Shown here in pieces: positions 1 through 8,976 of a DNA stretch of 38,465 bases (its first letter is position 1; every line of letters begins with the position of its first letter). This stretch comes from an uncultured Eubacteriales bacterium (lineage in GTDB: Bacteria; Bacillota; Clostridia; Christensenellales; Borkfalkiaceae), in assembly GCA_902465495.1 (NCBI GenBank), contig CABQND010000014.1, positions 1-38,465 on the forward strand, given 5' to 3'. Under the pieces are notes generated by a model. It ran no database searches. It was not told where the DNA came from and was given only the letters and a program-made list of their open reading frames with translations. A program made the translations under genes and the position numbers.

Positions 1-47
1 TCGAGGGATTTTAAGTCCCTTGCGTCTGCCAGTTTCGCCACAGCGGC
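1..47 (-). tRNA. tRNA-Leu (TAA), 5' part only
   Basis: The minus strand reads GCCGCTGTGGCGAAACTGGC, a typical class II leucine tRNA 5' end, followed by an anticodon stem-loop with TAA in the loop. The rest of the gene (variable arm, T arm, acceptor 3' strand) lies beyond base 1. It is the last visible member of a minus-strand tRNA cluster. Confidence 0.88.
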
Positions 48-158
48 ATATGAAATTCCGTACTACGCCCCTTTTTCGAAACAAACTTCAAAAAAGAGCA
101 AAGCAAATGTTTAAAAAATCCCCCCGTCCGCTGCGTGGAAACGAACAGGGGGAACGGT

Positions 159-233
159 TGGAGGCGCCACCCGGATTTGAACCGGGGAGTCAGGGTTTTG
201 CAGACCCTTGCCTTACCACTTGGCTATGGCGCC
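159..233 (-). tRNA. tRNA-Cys (GCA)
   Basis: The minus strand folds into a complete 75-nt cloverleaf. The acceptor stem pairs GGCGCCA with TGGCGCC, the anticodon loop is CTGCAAA (anticodon GCA), the T arm is a CCGGG/CCCGG stem with GGTTCAAATC, and CCA is encoded at the 3' end (159-161). Confidence 0.95.
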
Positions 234-257
234 AAAAAATAAGTGCGGAATTTCATC

Positions 258-332
258 TGGAGCGGGAAACGAGATTCGAACTCGCGACATTCACCTTGGC
301 AAGGTGACGCTCTACCCCTGAGCCATTCCCGC
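258..332 (-). tRNA. tRNA-Gly (GCC)
   Basis: The minus strand folds into a complete 75-nt cloverleaf starting GCGGGAATGGCTCAGGGG. The anticodon loop is TTGCCAA on a CACC/GGTG stem, giving anticodon GCC. The T loop is GTTCGAATC and CCA is encoded (258-260). Confidence 0.95.
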
Positions 333-369
333 ATTTTATTCCGCACTGTATTTCTTAAAATTTACTTAT

Positions 370-445
370 TGGTGGAAGTTATAGGGCTCGAACCTATGAC
401 CCCCTGCTTGTAAGGCAGATGCTCTCCCAACTGAGCTAAACTTCC
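370..445 (-). tRNA. tRNA-Val (TAC)
   Basis: The minus strand folds into a complete 76-nt cloverleaf: GGAAGTT acceptor strand, TTAGCTCAGTTGG D arm, CTGCC/GGCAG-type anticodon stem with loop TTACAAG (anticodon TAC), T loop GTTCGAGCC and encoded CCA (370-372). It is the first visible gene of the cluster Val-Gly-Cys-Leu. Confidence 0.95.
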
Positions 446-530
446 GTTCGAACGCTTATATACTATACCAAATATCCGATAAAAAGGCAAGCAAAAATCA
501 GAACATTTTTAAATTTTTTTTATTTTTTTT

Positions 531-561
531 CGGGCGCGGAATGCACTGCATTCCGCGCCCG
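531..561. terminator. Strong GC-rich hairpin between glycan locus and tRNAs
   Basis: CGGGCGCGGAATG (531-543) pairs perfectly with CATTCCGCGCCCG (549-561). It lies just past the stop of the GH2 gene and before the tRNA cluster, so it probably ends the glycan operon transcript. It is not a canonical intrinsic terminator: on the minus strand the stem is followed by an A-rich tract (513-530 on the plus strand is T-rich), not by a U-tract. Confidence 0.5.
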
Positions 562-587
562 TTTGCAAATATTCATTTCGTATTATA

Positions 588-2333
588 TCAGCGGTCGTTC
601 GTTTTGCGGATTGCCGCGATATCCACTTTGATCTCGCGATCTTCTTTCATTAAACCGTTTACTTCCTGCTGAACGTCTGTCAGCTGCGTATAGCAATACC
701 CGCAAGCGTAGTCGAATGATTTGACCGCGCTGACAAGTTTGTCATACTTCTCTTCCAGTTCGCGCGCCGTCTTTACACCGTTGCCGTAACCCCATTCACC
801 ATCGCCACGGTTGGCGCAAAGCGCCGTGCCGCCGAACTCACTGAATATGATCGGCTGATCGGCATAATGATATCCTTCGGCAAAAGGCTTGCGATCCTGC
901 AAAACGCTTCCTTCCGCAGCTTCACGCAATGTTTTATAACCTTCTTTGAGGCGCTGTCCGTCTTGTTCGTAAATATGGATCGTAAGAACGTCGGTTTCCG
1001 TATGCTCCCATCCGTCGTTGCAGACCGCAAGACGGGTACGATCAAAGCTCTTTGTAAAATGATACATCGCTGTCGCAAACGATTGTTCGGCAAGATTGGC
1101 GCGTACGTTCCAAATACCCCAACTTTCGTTGATCGGAACCCATGCAATGATCGAAGGATGATTGGCAAACTGCGCAAGGATCTCCGACCAGATCTGTGTG
1201 AAATTCCGCCGAGACTCATCGCTGAACGCATACATGCTCGGCATTTCACACCACACGTATAATCCAAGCACATCCGCGAGATAATAGAACCGCTCATCCT
1301 CCGTTTTCTGATGCTTGCGAACGCCATTAAATCCGACTTTCTTCATAAACTCGAGATCGTACAGAATCGCAGCTTCATCCGGAGGTGTGAGATGTCCTTC
1401 TGTCCAATAACCTTGATCAAGAACCATTTTCAAATAAATCGGTTTGCCGTTGACGTGAATTTCATGTCCCACGCGAGCCACATCGCGCAAAGCAAAATAT
1501 GAACCGACTTCATCTACGACCTTGCCGCCGCGTTTGAGGCGTATTGTAAGATCATATAATACAGGATCTTCTGCAGTCCACAAGCGCACCGTTTCAGGTT
1601 TGAGCACGGCTACCGGAGGATCTTGCTGCATACGGTCATTGGGTGCCTGATAAAGAGGAAGTTCGCACGCATCCATACGCTTTCCGTCCAGTTCCGCTAC
1701 GATCTCTGCAGACAACCCTTCTTCATTATCACTGGGAATAACTGAAACAGTCAATTCTCCGCGCGCAGCCGAAGGGGTAAGCCGTATCGATTTGATATAT
1801 ACGTCTTCGACATATTCAAGCCAAACAGGTTTATAAATGCCGCTTGTCTGTACATACCAGCAACCGAAATTATCTTTAAGCCAACGCTGTTTCCCACGAG
1901 GATAGTCCCGCGAATTATCGTCATAAACACGCACAACGATCGTGTTTTCGCCTTTACGTACAAACGCCGTGATCTCAAAAGTAAAGCGTGAATATCCGCC
2001 TGTATGGCTCCCCGCATATTCACCGTTTACCCAGACATCAGTCACTCGATCACTTCCTTCGAAATTCAAAAGCACCCTGCCGCCGCCGCGGATCTCCGCT
2101 TTACGGCAGTACCACAAATATTTCTTAGGATGTTTGTCGCCGATTCCCGAAAGCGGTGCTTCTACCGCAAACGGTACCTTGATCTTTTGTTCCGCGGTAA
2201 ATCCTGCACAATATTTGATCGTAGATTCACTGTCTGTCTGCAAAAAGTCCCATTCACCGTTAAGATCTGTCCAGTCGCCGCGCACAAACTGCGGACGAGG
2301 ATAATTTGGCACATAACATTTTACATGTTTCAT
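588..2333 (-). CDS. Glycoside hydrolase family 2 enzyme (beta-galactosidase/glucuronidase type)
   Basis: 581 aa, no signal peptide, so probably cytoplasmic. The layout is that of a short GH2 enzyme: an N-terminal sugar-binding jelly roll (RPQFVRGDWTDLNGEWDF near the start, VWVNGEYAGSHTGGYSRF around residues 100-120), an immunoglobulin-like domain, then a TIM barrel from about residue 300 (VGFNGVRKHQKTEDERFYYLAD). The GH2 acid/base glutamate is in PINESWG at about residue 402 and the nucleophile glutamate in IFSEFGG at about residue 498. An AGAGAGGA site precedes ATG at 2333. It is the promoter-distal gene of the glycan locus, 59 bp after a GH43 lipoprotein gene. It likely removes a terminal sugar from imported oligosaccharides. 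GH2 covers beta-galactosidase, beta-glucuronidase, beta-mannosidase and arabinosidase activities, and I cannot choose among these. Confidence 0.9.
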   Translation of the reverse strand: MKHVKCYVPNYPRPQFVRGDWTDLNGEWDFLQTDSESTIKYCAGFTAEQKIKVPFAVEAPLSGIGDKHPKKYLWYCRKAEIRGGGRVLLNFEGSDRVTDVWVNGEYAGSHTGGYSRFTFEITAFVRKGENTIVVRVYDDNSRDYPRGKQRWLKDNFGCWYVQTSGIYKPVWLEYVEDVYIKSIRLTPSAARGELTVSVIPSDNEEGLSAEIVAELDGKRMDACELPLYQAPNDRMQQDPPVAVLKPETVRLWTAEDPVLYDLTIRLKRGGKVVDEVGSYFALRDVARVGHEIHVNGKPIYLKMVLDQGYWTEGHLTPPDEAAILYDLEFMKKVGFNGVRKHQKTEDERFYYLADVLGLYVWCEMPSMYAFSDESRRNFTQIWSEILAQFANHPSIIAWVPINESWGIWNVRANLAEQSFATAMYHFTKSFDRTRLAVCNDGWEHTETDVLTIHIYEQDGQRLKEGYKTLREAAEGSVLQDRKPFAEGYHYADQPIIFSEFGGTALCANRGDGEWGYGNGVKTARELEEKYDKLVSAVKSFDYACGYCYTQLTDVQQEVNGLMKEDREIKVDIAAIRKTNDR

Positions 2334-2392
2334 ATTATTTTCCTCTCTTCCCTGATTTTATCCTTATTGATTTTTAACCATAAAACAAATGA

Positions 2393-4267
2393 TTATTTCC
2401 CGAGAACTACTATATCCGAAATAGCACGTTCAGCTTCGCTTGCAGGCAAATGTATGACGATTTTTTGCACGAGCATCGGTTCAAAACCGATCACAAAACT
2501 GCCGCCGGGGATATATTCGTCATCAACATAATATTGATCCCAATCAAAATCCAAAGTTTCGGTGTACGCAATATATGCATTTCCTGACTCATCTTTGCAA
2601 GTAAACTCAATATTTGTGATGCGACCGAACGATTTTTCATAAAAATAGCTGTTGAATACAAACAATGCACGAACTTCCCTGTAATCTTCGAAAGTTAGCG
2701 TAATTTCAGCCTCATCTTTGTTCATTTCGAGCTCATATATAACTCCGTCATCATGAAATTTCACAGCACCGTCATTGGCATACTTCGCATCGCTTCCTTC
2801 TTTGACATTTGAAGATGAAATGGAAGCTTCCGGAGCTATATTGGACCATTCCCCCGTCGTTTGCGGCATGTAAGAATAACTTCCGCCATTCGCGTGTGGA
2901 ATAAGAAGCCCATCTTCATTCGTTACCCACACCAGTTCGTCAAACCCGACGGCACGGGTCGAATCACCCGTCACGCGATTTGTATGTTCGTGATAAACAA
3001 TATATTGTTTTCCGTTTTTTGTCGCAACACTGTTGTGCCCCGTACCGGAAATCCAGCCGCACGACGGATCAGCATACAACAACCAACCGCCCTCTTCGCG
3101 CATCAGTTTCGTAAATGGTCCGTCCGGACTATCTCCCACGGCAACGCGTACCGAATAGGTCTTTTGCCAATAAGAATTACAAGAATATAATAAATAATAT
3201 TTTCCGTTCTCCTCATTATACAGCATATACGGCCCTTCGTTGACGTCGCCTTCGTTCATTTTGGAATTTTCCAGCCCGTCACCGACATTTTGACGGTTAA
3301 CTTCGGTTAGCAACTTTACGCTCGCATAGTTGTTATTTTCGTCCAAAAGAGGCCGCCAATCTTCATCCATGGCTATTACGCCGATCGAAGACGTCGAATA
3401 CTGATGTTGCGTTTCTCCGCTTTCTCCCAAATCCCGTACAAAGTAAAGATACTTGTTCCCGGAAACGGGATCAATAAAAGGACAAGCATCAATGACTTTC
3501 ATGTAGCCGTCTTCACTGCCTGCGGAAATGTAATCAGATTCGCTCTCACCTTCTTTCTGCGCACGCATATTGCGAAAATCGATCAGCGGCGGATACAGAT
3601 ACACAGTTCCCGCTTCGCGCCCCATTTTCGCAGCAACTGTATCATCACGATAAGGAGCAAGTTCTTGTTTCCAATATTCTAACTCCTCACGTTCTTGCTC
3701 TGTTGCTTCTTCAGACAACTCTAAATTCTGAATATAAACGGCGTACTGAACAAACGGACCTTGCGGATTTTCGCTTACCGCACAGTCGAGATAGAACGCT
3801 AAGTCTTTATATCGATATCCAGCACTGTAAAACAGCATGTAAAGGCCCAAGTCTTCATCATAAATCACTTCAGGCGCCCAATGGCTATATTCAGCAAATG
3901 ATAGATACAAGATACCCTCTTCTTCAAATTCGGTACATTCATAAGCGACGCCCATCTTCTCCCATGTGTTCAGGTCTTTACTGCGGAAACATTCGTACCC
4001 GCGTCCGATACCTGTAACATACATGTAAAAATAACCCGCTTGATCCCCTTCTTCAATATAAATAACGGAAGGATCTGCCCCGGTTGTTGTGAGGTCATTC
4101 CTGTAAATGATCTCCTCATCATACCCCGAATCTTCGGTTGAAGATTTATACTCGGTGTATTCAAGAGGGACACGCGCCAACTTCGTTTTACTGCCCGAAC
4201 AACCGGCAACGGAAAAAACGCCAAAAAGAAATGCTGTTCCCAAAAGCAATGCCAAAATTTTTTTCAT
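2393..4267 (-). CDS. GH43 lipoprotein glycosidase with C-terminal F5/8-type domain (paralogue A)
   Basis: 624 aa from ATG at 4267 (AGGAGG five bases upstream; a TTG at 4270 is also in frame). A signal peptide ends in a lipobox with Cys23 (SVAGCSGS), predicting a surface lipoprotein. Residues about 45-460 are a GH43 five-bladed propeller: catalytic base Asp65 in GADPSVIY, HWAPEVIYDEDLGLYMLFYSA, the pKa-tuning Asp in FIDPVSGNKYLYF, the likely general acid Glu in NEGPYMLY, and the GTGHNSV motif near the end of the propeller. From about residue 475 a discoidin-like beta-sandwich begins (WSNIAPEASISSSN), ending at AISDIVVLGK. Family knowledge suggests arabinofuranosidase, xylosidase or endo-arabinanase activity. 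It is strongly similar along its whole length to the gene at 8977-10860 and to the remnant at 4412-4880. Confidence 0.9.
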   Translation of the reverse strand: MKKILALLLGTAFLFGVFSVAGCSGSKTKLARVPLEYTEYKSSTEDSGYDEEIIYRNDLTTTGADPSVIYIEEGDQAGYFYMYVTGIGRGYECFRSKDLNTWEKMGVAYECTEFEEEGILYLSFAEYSHWAPEVIYDEDLGLYMLFYSAGYRYKDLAFYLDCAVSENPQGPFVQYAVYIQNLELSEEATEQEREELEYWKQELAPYRDDTVAAKMGREAGTVYLYPPLIDFRNMRAQKEGESESDYISAGSEDGYMKVIDACPFIDPVSGNKYLYFVRDLGESGETQHQYSTSSIGVIAMDEDWRPLLDENNNYASVKLLTEVNRQNVGDGLENSKMNEGDVNEGPYMLYNEENGKYYLLYSCNSYWQKTYSVRVAVGDSPDGPFTKLMREEGGWLLYADPSCGWISGTGHNSVATKNGKQYIVYHEHTNRVTGDSTRAVGFDELVWVTNEDGLLIPHANGGSYSYMPQTTGEWSNIAPEASISSSNVKEGSDAKYANDGAVKFHDDGVIYELEMNKDEAEITLTFEDYREVRALFVFNSYFYEKSFGRITNIEFTCKDESGNAYIAYTETLDFDWDQYYVDDEYIPGGSFVIGFEPMLVQKIVIHLPASEAERAISDIVVLGK

Positions 4268-4411
4268 CAATACCTCCTAAGGTGTATTTCCTTGCAAGAA
4301 AATCAGTTGCATAAACTTTAATCAAGTCACAATATTTACCGAAAAAGTGTAAGCAGTTAACATATTGAAAAGAATTAAATTCTCTTTTTCATCATTTTTT
4401 ATTGATCCTTT

Positions 4412-4880
4412 TTATTTCCCTAAAATCATAATTTCCGAAATCGCCCGTTCGTAATTCTCTTGCGGAAGTCTTATCACGATCTTGTTTACATAAATCGTAT
4501 CAAAACCGATGGCAAAGCTCCCGCCGGGAATATATTCTCCGTCCTTTTTATATCTGTTCCAGTCAAAATCAAGCGTATCGGTATATGCAATATATTTTTT
4601 CCCCGTCTTTTCGTCTCTGCAATAAAATTCTGCACTTTCAATTGTGTCGAGTGCCTTTCCACCGTCAAAGCCGTTAAACACGAACAGCGCCCGAACCTGA
4701 CGATAATTTTTAAAAGCAATTGTGACCTGTACATCCCCCGTCCCGAATACGCATTCGGAAAGAATGCCATCGTCATGAAACATCACAGCGCCGTCGCAAA
4801 GATCTTGCGCCGCACTCCCTAAGCGGACAAAGGTGCTTCGTAAATTTAAATAAATTAACTCGCGCCTATATTGAATTTGA
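4412..4880 (-). pseudogene. Frameshifted C-terminal remnant of a third GH43 lipoprotein
   Basis: An open stretch 4412-4786 (124 aa from a GTG) encodes only the C-terminal discoidin-like domain, from MFHDDGILSE to AISEIMILGK, matching the ends of both intact GH43 lipoproteins in the locus. The homology continues upstream of the apparent start in the same frame (STFVRLGSAAQDLCDGAVMF, compare NVKEGSDAKYANDGAVKF) and then switches frame: NIGAS, equivalent to NIAPEAS, is readable in another frame at about 4860-4880 and is followed by a stop. No GH43 propeller remains, because the terminator and gene of the next GH43 enzyme follow immediately. This is best explained as a decayed tandem duplicate rather than a real small gene, although a translated orphan binding domain without a signal peptide cannot be excluded. 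Confidence 0.8.
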
Positions 4881-4882
4881 AG

Positions 4883-4908
4883 AGGGGCGGTTTACCAAAA
4901 CCGCCCCT
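4883..4908 (-). terminator. Hairpin downstream of the cytoplasmic GH43 gene
   Basis: AGGGGCGGTTT (4883-4893) pairs with AAACCGCCCCT (4898-4908), a perfect 11-bp stem with a short loop, 18 bp past the stop of the GH43 gene ending at 4926. No long U-tract follows on the minus strand (TTCAAATTC), so it may attenuate or protect the 3' end of the upstream message instead of fully terminating it. Confidence 0.6.
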
Positions 4909-4925
4909 GGACAATTTGTCTGCGA

Positions 4926-5846
4926 TCATTTCCGATCGAGCGTGAGCGTTTTGCCGTCGACGTGCATTTCGCAGACGCGCGCGGTACGCGCGTCAACCGG
5001 GAGATCTTTGTCTCCGATATCGCGCGCATGATACACGACGTAATATTTTCCGTTCTCTTCCAAAACACTGTTGTGTCCAGTCCCTTCTTCTTCGTCGTTC
5101 TTACTCAAAAGCGGCGCATAAACATCTGGAGAAGGCTGCTTCTCAAATTTGATCTTCCTGAGATCGTTTTCGGTGCTGTGTGCATACGAATAGCCGACAA
5201 AATAGTACTCGTTTTGATAGCAGTTGCCCGAATACATTACATAATGATCATCGCCTTTGCGGAAGTAAAACGCCCCCTCAATGGTATGCCAATTCTGCCC
5301 TTTCTTAAAACGGTCGCGCATGAACACCTCTTCGTCAAGCGTCGGGCGTACCACCGCCGCGGGCTTGCCTTCGGGTGTGAACATATCGATCAGTTTGTCT
5401 ACAACGATATACGTACCTGCGCGATCCGATTCATAATCGTTGATCGAATAAAAAATATAATAACCGCTTTCATTCTGCACAACGTGCGGATCAATTGAAA
5501 AAGGCGCAAGTATAGTCTTTTTATATTCGAACGGGCCGCGCGGCGAGTCTGCCGTCGCAACTTTGATCGCCTGCTGATGTACGTCGTCGCAATGAATGTC
5601 AAAGGAAGAATAATACATATAGTACGTTCCGTCCTTTTCAATTACGCACGGCGCCCAAAATTCGTGAGCGCCCGCCTCTTGCAGTGCGTATCCCCGATAT
5701 TTCCAGCCCTCAAACAAATTTTCCGATTCGTACAATTCGACGCCCATACCGGATGTCGCGTATATGTAATATTTACCTTCCGCTTTCAATATGTACGGAT
5801 CTGCCTGTCCGGCAGGCTCGTTTTCCTTGGGAAAAATGATCTTCAT
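4926..5846 (-). CDS. Cytoplasmic GH43 family glycosidase
   Basis: 306 aa from ATG at 5846, chosen because GGAG lies six bases upstream; an in-frame ATG at 5888 adds 14 residues but has no good ribosome site. There is no signal peptide. The single five-bladed propeller fills the whole protein: catalytic base Asp16 in QADPYILKAEGKYYIYATSG, EFWAPCVIEKDGTYYMYYSS, pKa-modulating Asp in SIDPHVV, likely general acid Glu in IEGAFYFRKGDDHYVMYSG, and EGTGHNSVLEENGKYYVVYHARD near the end. It probably acts on oligosaccharides after import, together with the GH2 enzyme. GH43 activities are mostly alpha-L-arabinofuranosidase or beta-xylosidase; the subfamily cannot be fixed by eye. Confidence 0.9.
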   Translation of the reverse strand: MKIIFPKENEPAGQADPYILKAEGKYYIYATSGMGVELYESENLFEGWKYRGYALQEAGAHEFWAPCVIEKDGTYYMYYSSFDIHCDDVHQQAIKVATADSPRGPFEYKKTILAPFSIDPHVVQNESGYYIFYSINDYESDRAGTYIVVDKLIDMFTPEGKPAAVVRPTLDEEVFMRDRFKKGQNWHTIEGAFYFRKGDDHYVMYSGNCYQNEYYFVGYSYAHSTENDLRKIKFEKQPSPDVYAPLLSKNDEEEGTGHNSVLEENGKYYVVYHARDIGDKDLPVDARTARVCEMHVDGKTLTLDRK

Positions 5847-5962
5847 ATTGTTCTCCGTTGCAAATTCTCTCTGTCTGAAAATTTTCATTGTTTTCCGTAA
5901 GAAGAGCGCTCTTGCTCATCGGAATTCTTTTGCAAATGAATATTACAAAAAACTTTACTGAA

Positions 5963-8900
5963 TTATTTGCTGTAAATACCGGTTGTCGTGACGACCCCTT
6001 TGTTATCGTCGTTCGGCCACAGTCCGACAGGCACCCAATAAGAATCCATACCGCCGCCCGCGGCTGAACCGTTGTTGCAAGTATCGCCATTCGTCTTCCA
6101 TGCAACGCCGACGCGCACCGTGCCGTCCTGTTCACCGATCAGATTTTCCTTCGGGATGAACACTTCGATGATCGTATGATATGCCCCGTCTTCGCCAGTC
6201 GTCTTGCTGGAAATCTCCATATACGTTTCCGAAGCCGCAAAGGAGTCTGCACCCGTTGCATAGACGTACAGCTGTTTCTGCGCACCGCCCATGCCCATGA
6301 AGAACTCAAAGTTGGTGTTGTTAAACCAGCCTTCCTGTCCCGTCAAGTGCATCGCATAATGCGCATCGACCGCGAGATACAGCCCCGCATCCGTCATAAC
6401 GCCGTAGAACGTCGCGCTCTTGCCTTGAGCTTCACCGCTTCCGACAACACTCAAAGTACTTACGCCCGCCCAATCTGCAAGATCGCCGTCCAAAGCAATG
6501 TTGGCATTGACCGTCTTGCCGTAATCCATCCAGCGGTAAATGCCCGTCGAATCGACATAGCAAACGTGATCGTTGTTCTGGTGCGTGCCCTGCACAAGCC
6601 AGTATTCGCTGGTACCGTTGCCGTCCGCTCCGTTATTGATCTGATCGCCGGGCGTCTTCCACGCAACGCCGACGCGCGCAACGCCGTCCTGCACGCCCGT
6701 CACATACATCGAAGGAATGAATACCTCCGCGACCGTGTGATATATGCCATCCGCTTCCGTCGTCACCGTTTCCTGATACATATACTGCGCGGAAACGGCA
6801 AATTGGTTCGCTCCCGTAGCATAAATATAATGTTGCACTTTTTCACTGCCGACAAAGAATTCAAAGTTGGTGTCCGTGTACCATTGATTCATGCCCGCAT
6901 TATGCAAGCCGTAATAAACATCCGCCGCAAGATAGAGACCTTCGTCCGTCATCTGCGCATAGAACGTCGCACTCTTTCCTTCAAAGTCTTCCGTACCCAC
7001 TATGCTGAGGCTGTGGATATTTTCCCAATCGGAAAGATCGCCGTCCAAGGTTTTTTCGGTAGGTGCGGGACGGTTATCTTTAAGCTGAATTCCGTTCGAA
7101 GCCACCGTATAGTAATACACATTCGGCTCTTTCATGAAATACCACCAGTTATTACTATACATCGTCTCGCCGTTGTCCAAATCGATCTTTTCGTTGTCGT
7201 CCGTCTTGAACGCAAACCCGACTTCCACGGATGTGATCTCATCTTCGCCCGTATACGCTTCGAGGTTATACATCGGGATAAAGATCTCCGCAATCGTGTG
7301 GTAATATTTACCCTGCACATCTTCCATTTCAGTCGTCGTCATCACAGCGTCCATATAACCGCCCGACCCAAAAGAAGTCAGCGCAAACTGGTTCGTCGAT
7401 GCGCCGCCGCCGACATAAAGCTCAACGTTGGTATTTTTGAACCAGCCATCATCCCATTTAAGCTGTTTAGGCTGAACGAGATGGTTGACATCATATGCTA
7501 TATAGAGACCATCACTGCCAAGGAAAGCGCGGACCGTCCACTCGTTGCGGGTAAACGTTTCGTCCTGATCGTGCAGCGCATTTTCCGTTACTGTCGTAAG
7601 AGCATCCCAATCGGAGAGATCGCCGTCGATATCCACTTCCTGCGGCAGGATGTCCGCCATAAGTTCACGGATCGCCGTTTCATCCGTCACAAGAGAAGTA
7701 TTTGTAAATTCTGCCGACGTGTTGAAAGTCATGAATCCGGGAATCGCGCCGTCCTGCATCGCTGCGTTGCCGCGCTCGGAATTGACAAGTTTGCCGTTCA
7801 TGAGCATATACAGGTTGCCGTCGAGATAAATGAGATTCATCTTGATCGACTCATATTTCCCGATATACTCGGAAGCCCAATGATCGGGCAGGCTGGTCGA
7901 AGCTGCGTAATCCCATCCCCATGTTGTTCCCGCATTGGTGGACTGAACAGCTTCCACTTTACCAAAATTGGTACCTGTAAGCTGTGCCGCGTCGACATAG
8001 TACGCTATCAACCCGTTTTCGGACTTGCTCACCAAACCGAATTTCGGGAACTTATCGGTTTCGCTGTTTAAAAATTCTACCGATGTGATCGTCGTTTCCA
8101 GATTGAATGCATCGTATGATTCATAATCAAAGAAGTAGAATTCGTTACCTGTGCCGACCTGCGCGTATTCTGTTCCATCCTCATTTGCAATGAAACCGCT
8201 CGTATAAGTGGTCATTCCCGTATCATTGACCACGTACCATGTTGCAGGTTCGGAAAGATTACAGCCGAGCATCATCGTCCACGTTGCACGCGGGCCGGAA
8301 GTGTACGAACGCTTCGTATTAAAAGAAGGCGCGCAAACGATCGACTCCGGTTTTTCGCTCAGATTGAGCGAACTGTACGGCAAATACAGCTCCATCGAGT
8401 AGCCATTGCAGGTGCTCGTGTTGAGTTCGCCGTTGATGAGGACAGCACCCATGCTAGGCACATGCTTTCTCGTATAAGAATAAGCCTTGTCCTGTGCTTT
8501 GAAGCCGATCCACTGCTCCGCATAGCCGTTCGCACCCAAGCGCAGCTGAATGACATTGGAGTTCAGAGTTGCCGTATTGGCAGGCGCAACCTGGATCTCA
8601 ACACTGGTGTTATCATAAACAGAAGCTTCTTCGTGATAATAAACATTCTTATCATCGGATACGAATCCGAAGAATACACCTTCTTCACCCATGTGCGCAT
8701 AAACTTTCATATTTACGCCGTTCACATCGGTAAAGCTCAGGAAACTTTCACCGTATTCCTCCGTTGTAACCGAACCGTCGACGTTCATGTCCGTATCCGG
8801 ATATTCGAGATCGGTCCAATTTCCGTCTTCGGACGTACCGTTGTTATATTCGTATTTTTCAAACTTGTAACCGCTCGTTTGTTTGCTGCAAGCGACAATA

Positions 8901-8965
8901 AACATCGCGAGGCTGACACAAAGGAGAGCCATCAGAGAAACCAAAAGTATCTTTCTTGTTTTCAT
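5963..8965 (-). CDS. Large lipoprotein with repeated CBM9-like modules
   Basis: 1000 aa. The signal peptide ends in a lipobox with Cys26 (MFIVACSKQ), so the protein should be membrane-anchored on the outside. After a first CBM9/DOMON-like beta-sandwich (about residues 45-260, VDGSVTTEEYG) comes a non-repeated stretch (about 270-440, with NGKLVNSERG, resembling a laminin-like or DUF1080-like sandwich). Three clear CBM9-type repeats then start with DGDLSDWDALTTV (about 443), DGDLSDWENIHSL (about 637) and DGDLADWAGVSTL (about 823). Each continues with LGLYIA/LYLAADV and YHT(I/V)xEVFIP. No catalytic domain is visible. It is probably a polysaccharide-binding surface protein holding substrate near the GH43 lipoproteins. 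The gene starts 11 bp after the GH43 stop at 8977, with GGAGGG before ATG, which indicates co-transcription. Confidence 0.85.
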   Translation of the reverse strand: MKTRKILLVSLMALLCVSLAMFIVACSKQTSGYKFEKYEYNNGTSEDGNWTDLEYPDTDMNVDGSVTTEEYGESFLSFTDVNGVNMKVYAHMGEEGVFFGFVSDDKNVYYHEEASVYDNTSVEIQVAPANTATLNSNVIQLRLGANGYAEQWIGFKAQDKAYSYTRKHVPSMGAVLINGELNTSTCNGYSMELYLPYSSLNLSEKPESIVCAPSFNTKRSYTSGPRATWTMMLGCNLSEPATWYVVNDTGMTTYTSGFIANEDGTEYAQVGTGNEFYFFDYESYDAFNLETTITSVEFLNSETDKFPKFGLVSKSENGLIAYYVDAAQLTGTNFGKVEAVQSTNAGTTWGWDYAASTSLPDHWASEYIGKYESIKMNLIYLDGNLYMLMNGKLVNSERGNAAMQDGAIPGFMTFNTSAEFTNTSLVTDETAIRELMADILPQEVDIDGDLSDWDALTTVTENALHDQDETFTRNEWTVRAFLGSDGLYIAYDVNHLVQPKQLKWDDGWFKNTNVELYVGGGASTNQFALTSFGSGGYMDAVMTTTEMEDVQGKYYHTIAEIFIPMYNLEAYTGEDEITSVEVGFAFKTDDNEKIDLDNGETMYSNNWWYFMKEPNVYYYTVASNGIQLKDNRPAPTEKTLDGDLSDWENIHSLSIVGTEDFEGKSATFYAQMTDEGLYLAADVYYGLHNAGMNQWYTDTNFEFFVGSEKVQHYIYATGANQFAVSAQYMYQETVTTEADGIYHTVAEVFIPSMYVTGVQDGVARVGVAWKTPGDQINNGADGNGTSEYWLVQGTHQNNDHVCYVDSTGIYRWMDYGKTVNANIALDGDLADWAGVSTLSVVGSGEAQGKSATFYGVMTDAGLYLAVDAHYAMHLTGQEGWFNNTNFEFFMGMGGAQKQLYVYATGADSFAASETYMEISSKTTGEDGAYHTIIEVFIPKENLIGEQDGTVRVGVAWKTNGDTCNNGSAAGGGMDSYWVPVGLWPNDDNKGVVTTTGIYSK

Positions 8966-8976
8966 TTTAACCCTCC

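Noticed and set aside
20..307. 95-residue open frame over the tRNA cluster
   Set aside because: It reads through three tRNA genes on the opposite strand and has no ribosome site or homology.
6176..8071. 631-residue plus-strand open frame
   Set aside because: It is antisense to the CBM9 lipoprotein gene and has low-complexity, Arg/His/Ile-rich composition typical of a shadow frame.
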